Part shown: positions 52,861 through 61,505 of the stretch, one piece after another
Position numbering within the stretch: the stretch's first letter is position 1
How the letters are laid out: every line of letters starts with the position of its first letter
The notes under the pieces: model-generated
What the model was told of the DNA's origin: nothing
The model's database searches: none
Seen by the model: the letters and a program-made list of their open reading frames with translations, nothing else
Source of the DNA: a virus
IMG/VR virus record: IMGVR_UViG_3300025137_005412
Span: 88,042-152,041 of that record
DNA: 64,000 nucleotides
Reading direction: 5' to 3' (one strand)
Program-made: the position numbers and the translations under genes

Positions 52861-53416
52861 CGTGCCATTTTCTCAATGTGCTCCATGGATGATATACTGC
52901 TATCTGACAAGCGAATCTTTCTTTATCACCATTCTCTACAGAATGTGTATGTCCTTTAGTATTCATCATTGAAGCATGATTGTGTTTATATTCTAATAAT
53001 TTTTTACCATCTTTCCAAAACAGTGTTGGTGCAGCATCATCCGTTAATGGTATATGTATTGCACCTTGTCTGTTTGAGTCCTTGTGTTTACCTATCTTTA
53101 AATTAATAGGAAATTTAGAGAAAATTACTGGTGAGTACTCAGGAGAGTTTAATAACACTCTAATATTTCCATTCAATTGATTAATTATACTCTTAACAGG
53201 CTCTAATTTTTTGTAATCTATATGGCTTTTTCTATAATAACCTGCAAAGCTCGAGAATAATTTATCAAAAGGAAATGTCATGACCGATGTAGCAGCATTT
53301 ATATCATGAGATGGTAGAGACCATTCACCATATTGAGGATCATTCATTATCTCCAATAAGCCTTCTTTATCAATTACCAAATCTGGAAGTGGTATTACAA
53401 TATCTAATTCGTCCAA
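52835..53416 (-). CDS. 2-oxoglutarate/Fe(II) oxygenase-like hydroxylase D
   Basis: The 193-residue protein has H111-K-D113 in IGKHKDSNRQ, then AIHIPLTDDAAPTLFW and H158 in KGHTHSVENGD, with R167. It closely parallels the gene next to it (AIHFPLDFDAAPTLFF), so the two are duplicates. Family relatives in marine phages and bacteria act on proteins, nucleotides or small molecules. It overlaps both neighbours by 13-26 bases. Confidence 0.78.
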   Translation of the reverse strand: MDELDIVIPLPDLVIDKEGLLEIMNDPQYGEWSLPSHDINAATSVMTFPFDKLFSSFAGYYRKSHIDYKKLEPVKSIINQLNGNIRVLLNSPEYSPVIFSKFPINLKIGKHKDSNRQGAIHIPLTDDAAPTLFWKDGKKLLEYKHNHASMMNTKGHTHSVENGDKERFACQIAVYHPWSTLRKWHDDKELIPG

Positions 53417-54030
53417 AATGTACCGTCCTTGACCATATCTACTACTTTATTATATGGTTCATATAAGCTAAATTGTAAACAATACCTATCTGGTTGATCT
53501 GTATTATCTACACCATGAACCTCTAAAATATTTAATATAGCTGGACAGCTGTGAACGTGAGCATACTTTGGTTGGGTGTCTTTTCTATCTTCGAAGAATA
53601 GTGTTGGTGCAGCATCAAAGTCAAGTGGAAAATGAATTGCACATTTACGATTTATATCTTTATGAGGTCTTAAATTAAAACCTGCTGGAATCTTTACAAA
53701 AGCACAATTGTGAGGTTCAATAGGTAAATTAATTCTATCTTTTAAACTCTTTATATAGGGATCATCTAAAAACTCAGGGCATTTCATTTCATAATAACCT
53801 TCAAGACCAGGAAATATAGGTTTTCCATTAATCATTCCCAACATTTTCATCATTGGGTCTTCAATTTCTTTTTGTTTTGATGGATATAAATCTTCTTTAG
53901 ATTCTAATTTACGAGCGAATGGTGTCCACATTTCAAAGCTTGCGGGCATATTATTCATACATTCTTTCAGAGTATTTTGATCATAATCAAACTCTTGTAT
54001 ACTATAACAGAACTCTTCTACATTCCTCAT
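53404..54030 (-). CDS. 2-oxoglutarate/Fe(II) oxygenase-like hydroxylase E
   Basis: The start is set at 54030 (MRNVEEF), five bases after a TATAAGTA box; a longer reading to 54066 would overlap the gp16 promoter. The 208 residues have H123-K-D125 in LRPHKDINRK, AIHFPLDFDAAPTLFF, H172 in EVHGVDN, and R182. It is the first gene of the third minus-strand operon and a duplicate of the gene below it. Confidence 0.78.
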   Translation of the reverse strand: MRNVEEFCYSIQEFDYDQNTLKECMNNMPASFEMWTPFARKLESKEDLYPSKQKEIEDPMMKMLGMINGKPIFPGLEGYYEMKCPEFLDDPYIKSLKDRINLPIEPHNCAFVKIPAGFNLRPHKDINRKCAIHFPLDFDAAPTLFFEDRKDTQPKYAHVHSCPAILNILEVHGVDNTDQPDRYCLQFSLYEPYNKVVDMVKDGTFWTN

Positions 54031-54034
54031 ACTA

Positions 54035-54042
54035 TACTTATA
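54035..54042 (-). promoter_or_regulatory. Late-promoter-like box of the third accessory operon
   Basis: TATAAGTA on the minus strand, one base from the consensus, four bases before the ATG at 54030. It diverges from the gp16 box 10 bases away. Confidence 0.5.
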
Positions 54043-54052
54043 CCTGATTTTG

Positions 54053-54060
54053 AATAAATA
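54053..54060 (+). promoter_or_regulatory. Late promoter of the terminase operon
   Basis: AATAAATA, four bases before the gp16 ATG at 54065. Confidence 0.55.
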
Positions 54061-54064
54061 ATAC

Positions 54065-54433
54065 ATGACTGAAGAAAAGAAATTAGAAAATGAATTAGTT
54101 GAAACTAAAGATAGCGTTGCTAAATTAGTAAAACATCGATCAGATGACTATGAATACGCCAGGGAAGTCCTATACGCAGCTAGCGAGAGACTTCAAGACG
54201 TACTTGATAGTGCCGTTCAACTCGCGCAGGAGTCAGAGCACCCGCGAGCCATTGAAGTAGCATCTAATACAGCACAAACTTTAGGTAATATTGCAGGCCA
54301 ACTTATGGATCACCACATTCGTACAGAAAAAATTAATAAAGGTGCATCACAAAATGAGAAGTCTGTGACTAATAATAATCTCAATGTAAAAGTAAATACA
54401 AAAGATTTATTAGAACTCCTAGGGAAAGAGTAA
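54065..54433 (+). CDS. 16: Small terminase subunit gp16
   Basis: The 122-residue protein has the gp16-like core: DDYEYAREVLYAASERLQDV followed by SAVQLAQESEHPRAIEVASN and a second helix, forming the ring-building coiled region. The N-terminal acidic part and a C-terminal NNNLNVKV strand flank it. gp16 recognises concatemer DNA and stimulates gp17. It is shorter than T4 gp16 (164), as in other marine T4-like phages. It directly abuts gp17. Confidence 0.88.
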   Translation: MTEEKKLENELVETKDSVAKLVKHRSDDYEYAREVLYAASERLQDVLDSAVQLAQESEHPRAIEVASNTAQTLGNIAGQLMDHHIRTEKINKGASQNEKSVTNNNLNVKVNTKDLLELLGKE

Positions 54434-56278
54434 ATGAGTCACATTGCTCAAAAGGAGTACGACTCCAAAATTCACAGTGGGTGGAAACGTTTCGGTGATT
54501 TCTATTTTCAGAACAAAAAAGCTCTACTAAATTATCTTGCTAGTAAAAGAGTATCTAAAAACTCACCAACAACAGAAACTCATCCTCAATTATTTGTAAA
54601 TCAACAAGGTGTTAGTCACTATATTGGTAATCCTAATATTAAGTCTGGTTTCCAAGATTTAGAATACACAAAAGAAGAATTAAAAGAATATAAGAAGTGT
54701 ATGGATAATCCTGTTTACTTTGCAGAGACATACATGAAAATTATGTCAGTTGACTTTGGTGAAATACCATTCACACTATATGACTTTCAACGAGACATGA
54801 TTAAAAGCTTTAGAGATAACAGATTTAATATTGCTAAACTACCAAGACAGTGTGGTAAATCTACAACTAGTGTTGCTTTTATACTTTGGTTCTTATTGTT
54901 TAATCCTGGTAAAACTGTAGGTATACTAGCAAACAAAGGTGAATTAGCTCAAGAAATTCTAGGTAGGCTACAATTAGCTTATGAGAACTTACCATATTGG
55001 TTGCAACAAGGTGTGCTAACCTGGAATAAAAGATCTATATCCCTTGAAAATGGTAGTAAAGTAGTTGCTACATCTTCATCAGCTTCTGCTGCTCGAGGAA
55101 TGTCATTCTCTTTATTATTCCTAGATGAGTTTGCATTCGTACCACCAAATGATGCTGAAGATTTCTTTAGATCTGTTTACCCTACAATTTCTTCAGGTAC
55201 AGATACAAAAATGATTGTAGTATCTACACCAAAAGGTATGAACCATTTCTATAAGATGTGGACAGAAGCAACATCAAAGAGATCAAAATTTGTGCCTACC
55301 GAGATAAACTGGTGGGATGTTCCTGGTAGGAATGAAGATTGGAAAGAGGAACAAATAGCAAATACTTCTGAAGATCAATTCAGACAAGAGTTTGAATGCC
55401 AATTTATTGGTTCAAGTAATACTCTTATATCGCCTACAAAATTACAGACCATGAGTTATATCGATCCTATTAAAACAATGGAAGGTATAGACTATCATGA
55501 GGAACCTAAACCTGGACATAAATATATGCTCGTGTGTGATACTGCACGAGGAATCAGATTAGATTATTCAGCATTTGTTATATTTGATATAACTGCTTTA
55601 CCTTATAAAGTAGTAGCTAAATTTAGATCAAATGAAATATCACCAATGATTTTACCACAATTCTTATCAAATGTAGGTAAATACTATAATGAGTCTTTCA
55701 TACTTGTAGAAGCAAATGATTTAGGTGGTCAGATATTAAATGGTCTACACCATGAATTAGAATATGAAAATCTATTAAAATCTGTATCAAAAGGACGATC
55801 AGGTAATCAATTAGGTTCTGGACCAAACTCTAAATTAGGTGTCACAACATCACATGCAGTAAAAACTAATGGTTGCTCTAATATAAAGAGTCTTATTGAG
55901 GGTGATAAAGTAGTTGTAGAAGACTATGACATATATGTAGAACTTACAACTTTTGTTAGAAAAGGTGAGAATACTCAGGTATTTGCAGCAGAACCAGGAA
56001 CAAATGATGATCTTGTTATGTGTATGGTTCTATTTGGATGGGCTACCGGTTGTGATCATTGGAAAGAATTAACCGAATTAGATGCTTCGAAAATGATGTA
56101 CAGAGATAAAATTGCTGAAGAAGGTGATGAAATGCCTGTTGGATGGTTATCAGAGAATGATACATATAACCCACAAGTAGATAATTCAGGTGATTTATGG
56201 TCACCAGTTAATACCGAGGAAGGTGAAAAACCTGATTGGTACGATAGAGTATATCAGAACTTTGACAGAGATTTTTAA
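54434..56278 (+). CDS. 17: Large terminase subunit gp17
   Basis: The 614-residue packaging motor shows Walker A at 138-144 (RQCGKST), Walker B with catalytic Glu in LLFLDEFAF (D231, E232), a coupling motif VSTPKG, and an RNase-H-like nuclease with D369 (VCDTARG), E426 (VEANDL) and an Asp near 541 (TNDDLV). It converts ATP energy to DNA movement and cuts the concatemer. No DSD is present. The length matches T4 gp17 (610). Confidence 0.96.
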   Translation: MSHIAQKEYDSKIHSGWKRFGDFYFQNKKALLNYLASKRVSKNSPTTETHPQLFVNQQGVSHYIGNPNIKSGFQDLEYTKEELKEYKKCMDNPVYFAETYMKIMSVDFGEIPFTLYDFQRDMIKSFRDNRFNIAKLPRQCGKSTTSVAFILWFLLFNPGKTVGILANKGELAQEILGRLQLAYENLPYWLQQGVLTWNKRSISLENGSKVVATSSSASAARGMSFSLLFLDEFAFVPPNDAEDFFRSVYPTISSGTDTKMIVVSTPKGMNHFYKMWTEATSKRSKFVPTEINWWDVPGRNEDWKEEQIANTSEDQFRQEFECQFIGSSNTLISPTKLQTMSYIDPIKTMEGIDYHEEPKPGHKYMLVCDTARGIRLDYSAFVIFDITALPYKVVAKFRSNEISPMILPQFLSNVGKYYNESFILVEANDLGGQILNGLHHELEYENLLKSVSKGRSGNQLGSGPNSKLGVTTSHAVKTNGCSNIKSLIEGDKVVVEDYDIYVELTTFVRKGENTQVFAAEPGTNDDLVMCMVLFGWATGCDHWKELTELDASKMMYRDKIAEEGDEMPVGWLSENDTYNPQVDNSGDLWSPVNTEEGEKPDWYDRVYQNFDRDF

Positions 56279-56289
56279 GTTCAGCAAAT

Positions 56290-56297
56290 AATAAATA
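56290..56297 (+). promoter_or_regulatory. Upstream late promoter in the gp18 leader region
   Basis: AATAAATA, 12 bases after the gp17 stop and before a hairpin. A second, perfect box lies 46 bases downstream. Confidence 0.45.
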
Positions 56298-56308
56298 AGA
56301 TATAATAT

Positions 56309-56330
56309 TCAAGGATAGAAGCATCCTTGA
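56309..56330 (+). other. Perfect hairpin in the gp18 leader
   Basis: TCAAGGAT and ATCCTTGA form an eight-base-pair perfect stem with a six-base loop AGAAGC. No T run follows, so it is not a typical intrinsic terminator. It lies between two late promoters in a gap of about 105 bases, the longest in the window, and may stabilise or process the mRNA. Confidence 0.55.
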
Positions 56331-56343
56331 TAAGATTGAATAA

Positions 56344-56351
56344 TATAAATA
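56344..56351 (+). promoter_or_regulatory. Main late promoter of the tail sheath gene
   Basis: A perfect TATAAATA 32 bases before the gp18 ATG, followed by a strong AAGGAG ribosome site at 56370-56375. This leader plus Shine-Dalgarno layout fits a very highly expressed protein. Confidence 0.75.
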
Positions 56352-56383
56352 TAACATAAAAGAATTCTTAAGGAGTCACATAC

Positions 56384-58177
56384 ATGGCATTTCTAGTAAG
56401 CCCAGGAGTACAGGTCAAAGAAACAGACCTTACAAATATTATACCGGCAGTTGCAACGTCAATTGGTGGTTTTGCAGGTCGATTCGAATGGGGACCAGTT
56501 AATGAAGTCACCCTAGTTTCATCAGAACAAAATCTAATTAATAACTTTGGATACCCACGTAAAGGTACCAATGCAGGATACGTGAGAGACGATTGGTTCT
56601 CTGCTGCTAACTTCTTAGGTTATGCTAATGCAATAAAAATAGTAAGAGCCACAGCAACTGGTGCTCTTAACGCAAGCATGGGTGATTCAGACAATGGTGT
56701 CGATTCAGATGCTAATATTCAAAACGAAACAGATTTCTCATCAGACATATCAGGATTAACTTCAACAGTTTATGCTAGATTCCCTGGTGCTTTAGGTAAT
56801 TCAATTGGAGTAGCTATTGTAGATAGTGCTCTTGATTCAGATACCTTCCAAACTAAAAAATTATTTGGTTCAGTTAAACTAAAAGATTACTTTGATGCAA
56901 AACCTGGAACATCTCCATGGGCTGCTACTTATGACTCTGATTTAAGAGACGAAGTTCACGTAATGGTTTATACTTTAAATGACTTACCAACTGGTACAAC
57001 TCACGAAGTACTAGAAACATATCCTTTCCTATCAAAAGCTGCAAACAGTAAAGATGGAAACAATGCTAATAACTACTTTGTTAATAAGATTAACGAAGCT
57101 TCTGAATGGGTTTACTTTGTAAATAACTTTGGAACAACTGCTACTGGTGCTGGAGGTGCTTCATACGCTCCTGGTGCAACAATAACAAGTGTTGCTAGAG
57201 GATCATTTGCTACATTGAAAAGAACATTTGACTCAGATTTACCATCTGATACTTCTGGAACTCCAGTATATCAAGCACATCTAAAAAATGGTAATGATGG
57301 TTCAGCGGTAAGTGATGCATCATTAATGTCTGCTTATGACAAATTATTAGATGCTGAAACAGAAGATGTAAACTTATTAATTACTGGAGAGCATTCTTCA
57401 ACTGTAGGTAAATATGTAATGGCTGGTGCTAAAGAAAGAAAAGATGCTATGGCATTCATGTCACCATCAGAAACAGTATCAACTACTAATCCTACAGCAA
57501 ACAAAGTTAAAAATTACTTCTCAGATTGGAATTCAAACTCATACGGAGTATTTGATTCTGGTTGGAAACGTCAATATGATAGATATAATGACGAATTCTT
57601 TAATATGCCTTTAAATCCAGACACTGCTGGTGTGACTGCAAGAGCAGAATTCACCAACGATGCATGGTTCTCACCTGCTGGATTAAACAGAGGATTCTTA
57701 AGAGATGTAGTAAAATTACACTTCAATCCAAGTCAAGCCGAAAGAGATGAGCTTTACAAATCAAGAATAAACCCAGTAGTGACTTTCAAAGGTCAAGGTA
57801 CTTTATTATTTGGTGATAAAACAGCATTATCTAAACCTTCAGCATTTGATAGAATCAATGTAAGAAGATTATTCATTGTCTTAGAAAAAGCAATTGCAAC
57901 AGCTGCTAAATTCCAACTGTTTGAATTTAATGATGACTTTACAAGAGCAAACTTTGTTGCTGCAGTAGAGCCTTTCCTTGCAGATGTAAAATCACGAAGA
58001 GGTATGACAGACTTTAAAGTTGTCTGTGATGCATCAAACAATACACCAGCGGTCATTGATGGAAACAGATTTGTAGCTGATGTATATGTCAAACCAAACA
58101 GATCAATAAACTTCATTACTCTTAACTTTGTAGCAGTACGAAGCGGAGTATCTTTTGAAGAGGTAGCAGGAGCATAA
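56384..58177 (+). CDS. 18: Tail sheath protein gp18
   Basis: The 597-residue protein begins LVSPGVQVKETDLTNI, the common start of contractile sheath proteins, and ends with DVYVKPNRSINFITLNFVAV, the C-terminal sheath core whose last strands lock into neighbours. AGLNRGFLRDVVKLHF and GQGTLLFGDKTA are further hallmarks. Five DSD tripeptides are present, all in residues 100-300, the part that is surface-exposed in other sheaths. It drives contraction. Confidence 0.96.
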   Translation: MAFLVSPGVQVKETDLTNIIPAVATSIGGFAGRFEWGPVNEVTLVSSEQNLINNFGYPRKGTNAGYVRDDWFSAANFLGYANAIKIVRATATGALNASMGDSDNGVDSDANIQNETDFSSDISGLTSTVYARFPGALGNSIGVAIVDSALDSDTFQTKKLFGSVKLKDYFDAKPGTSPWAATYDSDLRDEVHVMVYTLNDLPTGTTHEVLETYPFLSKAANSKDGNNANNYFVNKINEASEWVYFVNNFGTTATGAGGASYAPGATITSVARGSFATLKRTFDSDLPSDTSGTPVYQAHLKNGNDGSAVSDASLMSAYDKLLDAETEDVNLLITGEHSSTVGKYVMAGAKERKDAMAFMSPSETVSTTNPTANKVKNYFSDWNSNSYGVFDSGWKRQYDRYNDEFFNMPLNPDTAGVTARAEFTNDAWFSPAGLNRGFLRDVVKLHFNPSQAERDELYKSRINPVVTFKGQGTLLFGDKTALSKPSAFDRINVRRLFIVLEKAIATAAKFQLFEFNDDFTRANFVAAVEPFLADVKSRRGMTDFKVVCDASNNTPAVIDGNRFVADVYVKPNRSINFITLNFVAVRSGVSFEEVAGA

Positions 58178-58181
58178 GAAT

Positions 58182-58748
58182 ATGGCAAGAATAGATGATT
58201 TTAAAGCAGCTTTAATTGGAGGTGGTGCTAGAGCCAACCAATTTAGAGTACTTCCACAATTTCCAGATGGTGTCACTAATACTGATTCAACTGGATTAGG
58301 TTTAGTACAACTAGGTTCCTTCATGATTAAAACTGCACAATTACCTGGATCTGAATTAACAGAGATTATGGTTCCTTACCGTGGTAGAGAATTATATGTT
58401 CCAGGTGACAGAAAATTCCAACCTTGGACTATTACAGTTATCAATGATAACAATTTTGCAATTAGAAATGCAATGGAATCTTGGAGTAATAATATTAATA
58501 CGCATGTCGGTAATACTTCTGCAGGCGGAATTGATGCTACTGATTTTAGTTCTTACGTACAAGATTGGACTGTGGAACAAATCGGAAAAGATGGTAAAGT
58601 AAGTAAATCAATAACATTGAGAGGTTGTTTCCCAACAACTATCGATGCAATTGATGTAAGCTTTGACACTGCCGATACGATATCAGAATTCACAGCAACT
58701 ATCAGATATCAATTCTGGACTTCGAACACTACCGACAACGTCGGTTAA
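58182..58748 (+). CDS. 19: Tail tube protein gp19
   Basis: The 188 residues show the tube pattern: RANQFRVLPQFP near the start, KTAQLPGSELTEIMVPYRG, PWTITVINDNNFAIRNAMESW, and a C-terminal TATIRYQFW strand. gp19 stacks in rings inside the sheath and carries the DNA. It follows gp18 after four bases. No DSD is present. Length is near the T4 protein (163). Confidence 0.95.
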   Translation: MARIDDFKAALIGGGARANQFRVLPQFPDGVTNTDSTGLGLVQLGSFMIKTAQLPGSELTEIMVPYRGRELYVPGDRKFQPWTITVINDNNFAIRNAMESWSNNINTHVGNTSAGGIDATDFSSYVQDWTVEQIGKDGKVSKSITLRGCFPTTIDAIDVSFDTADTISEFTATIRYQFWTSNTTDNVG

Positions 58749-58762
58749 GAAATAATTGCGTT

Positions 58763-58785
58763 GGTATTGGTATAATACTAATACC
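58763..58785 (+). other. Hairpin between gp19 and gp20
   Basis: GGTATTGGT and ACTAATACC can pair over nine positions (one G-U) around the loop ATAAT. No T run follows. It lies in the 72-base gap before the portal gene and could lower read-through from the highly expressed sheath and tube genes or be a processing site. Confidence 0.5.
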
Positions 58786-58820
58786 CATTATAATAATGAA
58801 AACAAAGTGTTAGGAGCAGC

Positions 58821-60350
58821 ATGGCTGAGAGAAAAGAAGATTTATTTGGCTTTGAATTAGTATCACCAGAAAAATCACCCAAATTACCAAGCCCAGTACC
58901 GCAACCGTTAGATGACGGAACAGAATTACCTGTTGGAGGCAGAATCGGCTATACTTACGAGCAAGACGATAAAGCTAGAACAGAACATGCACTTATTTCC
59001 ACTTATAGAGAGATTAGCTTTTATCCAGAAGCAGATGCTGCTATTGATGATATAGTAAATGAAGCTTTTGTTGTTGAACATGAAAAAGCTCCAGTATCTA
59101 TTAGATTAGATAATCTTAATATGGATGATAGAATAAAAGAATCCATAAGAACACATTTCTCAAAAGCATTAGAACTACTTAACTTTCAAAAGAAATCTTA
59201 TGACATATTCAGAAACTGGTATGTTGATGGTAGATTATTCTATCAAATAATAATTGATCCAAAAAATGCTAAAGATGGTATACAAGAATTAAGACCAGTA
59301 GATGCTGTTAAGATGAAGAGAGTAATAAAGCCTGTTTATTCTAAAAATATAAAAACTGGTATGCCATTCCTTGAAGAAGTTGATGAGCATTTTGAATTCT
59401 CACCTGATGGTGATATGGGTGCAGCAGTTAAATTATCTAAAGACTCAATAGTATTCTGTCCATCTGGAATGGTAGATAGAAACAAAGGAATGATTATAGG
59501 TTATTTAGATAAGGCAATAAAAGCTTTCAATAACTTACGTTCTATGGAAGATAGTCTTATTGTATACAGAATTGCTAGAGCACCTGAAAGAAGAATATTC
59601 TATGTAGATGTTGGTAATTTACCGAAGATTAAAGCTGAACAATATCTTAGAGATATGCAAAATAGATTTAGAAATAAGATTGATTATGATCCGGTGACTG
59701 GTCATATTAGAGATTCAAGAAAATTCATGTCAATCTTAGAAGATTTCTGGCTACCAAGAAGAGATGGTAAAGCTACAGAAATTACTACACTTCCAGGTGG
59801 TCAAAACCTTGGTGATCTTGAAGATGTACAATACTTTAAAAACAAATTATATGAAGCATTAAACGTACCATTAACAAGAATAAATGGTGCTGATGCTTCT
59901 TTCCAAATTGGTAGAGCTTCAGATATTTCAAGAGATGAATTGAAATTTGGTAAGTTTGTTGCAAGATTAAAGAAACAATTTGGTGAACTATTCAATGAGA
60001 TCTTAAGAGTTCAATTATCTTTGGCTGGTGTTTGTACCGCTAAAGAGTTTGATGACATGAGAACTCATATTACTTATGACTTTATTGAAGATACACACTT
60101 TAAAGAATTGAAAGATGTAGAACTACTAACAGACAGAATGAATCTATTAAGAGATGCTACTGAATATGTTGGTAAATATTTCTCAATTGAATACGTGCGA
60201 AAAGTTATTCTAGCCCAATCAGAAGATGATATTTCTAGAATTGACCGTGAGATTATGAGTGAGATCGATAATGATCAAATAAATACTGAAGATGACCAAA
60301 TGGACATGTACGAATCACGGGATATAAAAAATGGCACTACCAAAGAGTAA
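58821..60350 (+). CDS. 20: Portal vertex protein gp20
   Basis: The 509-residue protein (T4 gp20: 524) has the portal core: REISFYPEADAAIDDIVNEA, FRNWYVDGRLFYQIIID, LRPVDAVKMKRV, RAPERRIFYVDVGNLPK, and DFWLPRRDGKATEITTLPGG. It forms the 12-mer through which DNA enters and which joins the neck. A TTAGGAG ribosome site precedes the ATG. No DSD is present. It overlaps gp13 by 20 bases. Confidence 0.96.
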   Translation: MAERKEDLFGFELVSPEKSPKLPSPVPQPLDDGTELPVGGRIGYTYEQDDKARTEHALISTYREISFYPEADAAIDDIVNEAFVVEHEKAPVSIRLDNLNMDDRIKESIRTHFSKALELLNFQKKSYDIFRNWYVDGRLFYQIIIDPKNAKDGIQELRPVDAVKMKRVIKPVYSKNIKTGMPFLEEVDEHFEFSPDGDMGAAVKLSKDSIVFCPSGMVDRNKGMIIGYLDKAIKAFNNLRSMEDSLIVYRIARAPERRIFYVDVGNLPKIKAEQYLRDMQNRFRNKIDYDPVTGHIRDSRKFMSILEDFWLPRRDGKATEITTLPGGQNLGDLEDVQYFKNKLYEALNVPLTRINGADASFQIGRASDISRDELKFGKFVARLKKQFGELFNEILRVQLSLAGVCTAKEFDDMRTHITYDFIEDTHFKELKDVELLTDRMNLLRDATEYVGKYFSIEYVRKVILAQSEDDISRIDREIMSEIDNDQINTEDDQMDMYESRDIKNGTTKE

Positions 60351-61323
60351 ACAAACACTTGCAGATTATATGCTACGTAAATGCGGAGCTCCCGTAGTTA
60401 ATGTAGAAGTATCTGACGTACAGTTAGAAGATTGTATTGATGATGCTGTTAAGATGTATCAAGAATATCATTACGATGGAAGTGAAAGAGCTTATCGAGT
60501 AATTGAAGTTAATGCTAGAGTAATTAAAGAAAATTACAGAAGACATCAAGATATTACTGCACCACCATTTAGTCATGATTCTGAATATAAAGTAGGTGCA
60601 AGAGTATTCCATAATCCAAGTAAAGGAACAGATTCAGATTCAGGCTTTTTAATATACATTAAAACAGATAGTGATTTAGCAGTAGATTCTGATAGTAAAG
60701 CATTTAGAAAGAACTATACTAAAGAAGCATTATATTTAAGAGATTCAGTTGCCTTAATGGAAGGTGGTCAATTAGGTGTAAGAATTCCAGAAAATATTCT
60801 ACAGATTACAAGAGTACATAAAGTTGATAGTTTTGCTCAATCAGGCATGTATAACTATGAGTATCAATATTTCCTTAATAACTTTGATGCTTTTTATGGT
60901 AATGCTGCTGGTTCTGGAATTACAGGTTATTTCATTCAAAAACAATATGTAGAACATATAGATCACATGTTAAACACTGCACCAGCAATAAGATATAGTA
61001 AAGCCAAAAATAGATTATGGTTAGATATTGACTGGAAAAGACCGAAAAAAGGTCAGTTTTTCTTAGTTGAATGTTATGAAGCTACTGATCCTGAAATATA
61101 CGGTGATGTATATGGTGATATATGGATTAAGAAATACTCAACTGCAACATTAAAAATGCAATGGGGTACTAACCTGAAGAAATATGAGAATACAGAACTT
61201 CCAGGTGGAGTACAATTGAATGGTCAAGCACTGTATGATGAAGGTAAAGCTGAAAAAGATGAGCTTGAAGAAGAACTAAAGAACAATCTCCAGTTGGAGA
61301 TGGATGCTATAATTAGAGGTTAA
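60331..61323 (+). CDS. 13: Neck protein gp13
   Basis: The 330 residues match the T4 gp13 plan: RKCGAPVVNVEVSDVQLEDC near the start, VKMYQEYHYDGSERAYRV, a middle with YNYEYQYFLNNF, KNRLWLDIDWKRP, and a C-terminal LPGGVQLNGQALYDEGKAE. gp13 binds the portal and gp14. In T4 gene 13 sits next to gene 14; here it is next to the portal gene. Three DSD sites lie in one insert at about residues 90-115. It overlaps gp20. Confidence 0.93.
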   Translation: MALPKSKQTLADYMLRKCGAPVVNVEVSDVQLEDCIDDAVKMYQEYHYDGSERAYRVIEVNARVIKENYRRHQDITAPPFSHDSEYKVGARVFHNPSKGTDSDSGFLIYIKTDSDLAVDSDSKAFRKNYTKEALYLRDSVALMEGGQLGVRIPENILQITRVHKVDSFAQSGMYNYEYQYFLNNFDAFYGNAAGSGITGYFIQKQYVEHIDHMLNTAPAIRYSKAKNRLWLDIDWKRPKKGQFFLVECYEATDPEIYGDVYGDIWIKKYSTATLKMQWGTNLKKYENTELPGGVQLNGQALYDEGKAEKDELEEELKNNLQLEMDAIIRG

Positions 61324-61328
61324 AGGAG

Positions 61329-61336
61329 TATAAATA
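61329..61336 (+). promoter_or_regulatory. Late promoter of the prohead core genes
   Basis: A perfect TATAAATA, four bases before the ATG at 61341, right after an AAGGAG. Confidence 0.6.
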
Positions 61337-61340
61337 AATT

Positions 61341-61505
61341 ATGGATATGAACGATAAAGATAAATTCGTTTCTGATGCGAAAGCTGCTTTAGATAAAAAA
61401 GCATTTGAAAAATTAGGTGATATGAAAGCAAGTATCGCTAAAGATTTTATTATGCCTGAAGTATTAGAACAAGAAGTAGAAACAAAAGAAGATGAGCCAA
61501 AATAA
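61341..61505 (+). CDS. 67: Prohead core protein gp67-like
   Basis: The 54-residue protein reads like T4 gp67: a helical part with DAKAALDKKAFEKLGDMKAS and IAKDFI, then an acidic tail (VETKEDEPK), as in T4 where a similar helix is followed by a long acidic stretch. gp67 is part of the scaffold core and is cut by the prohead protease. It is shorter than T4 gp67 (80). It overlaps the next gene by 14 bases and lies in the T4 order (20, 67, 68, 21) apart from gp13. Confidence 0.65.
   Translation: MDMNDKDKFVSDAKAALDKKAFEKLGDMKASIAKDFIMPEVLEQEVETKEDEPK

Noticed and set aside
39927-54066. Integrated foreign element with transposase or integrase
   Set aside because: No recombinase, terminal repeats or target duplication is visible; base composition and late promoters match the rest of the phage.
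56309-56330. Hairpin as an intrinsic terminator after gp17
   Set aside because: No T run follows and a promoter lies on each side.
57793-58188. Minus-strand 131-residue ORF at the end of gp18
   Set aside because: Antisense to the conserved C-terminal sheath core.
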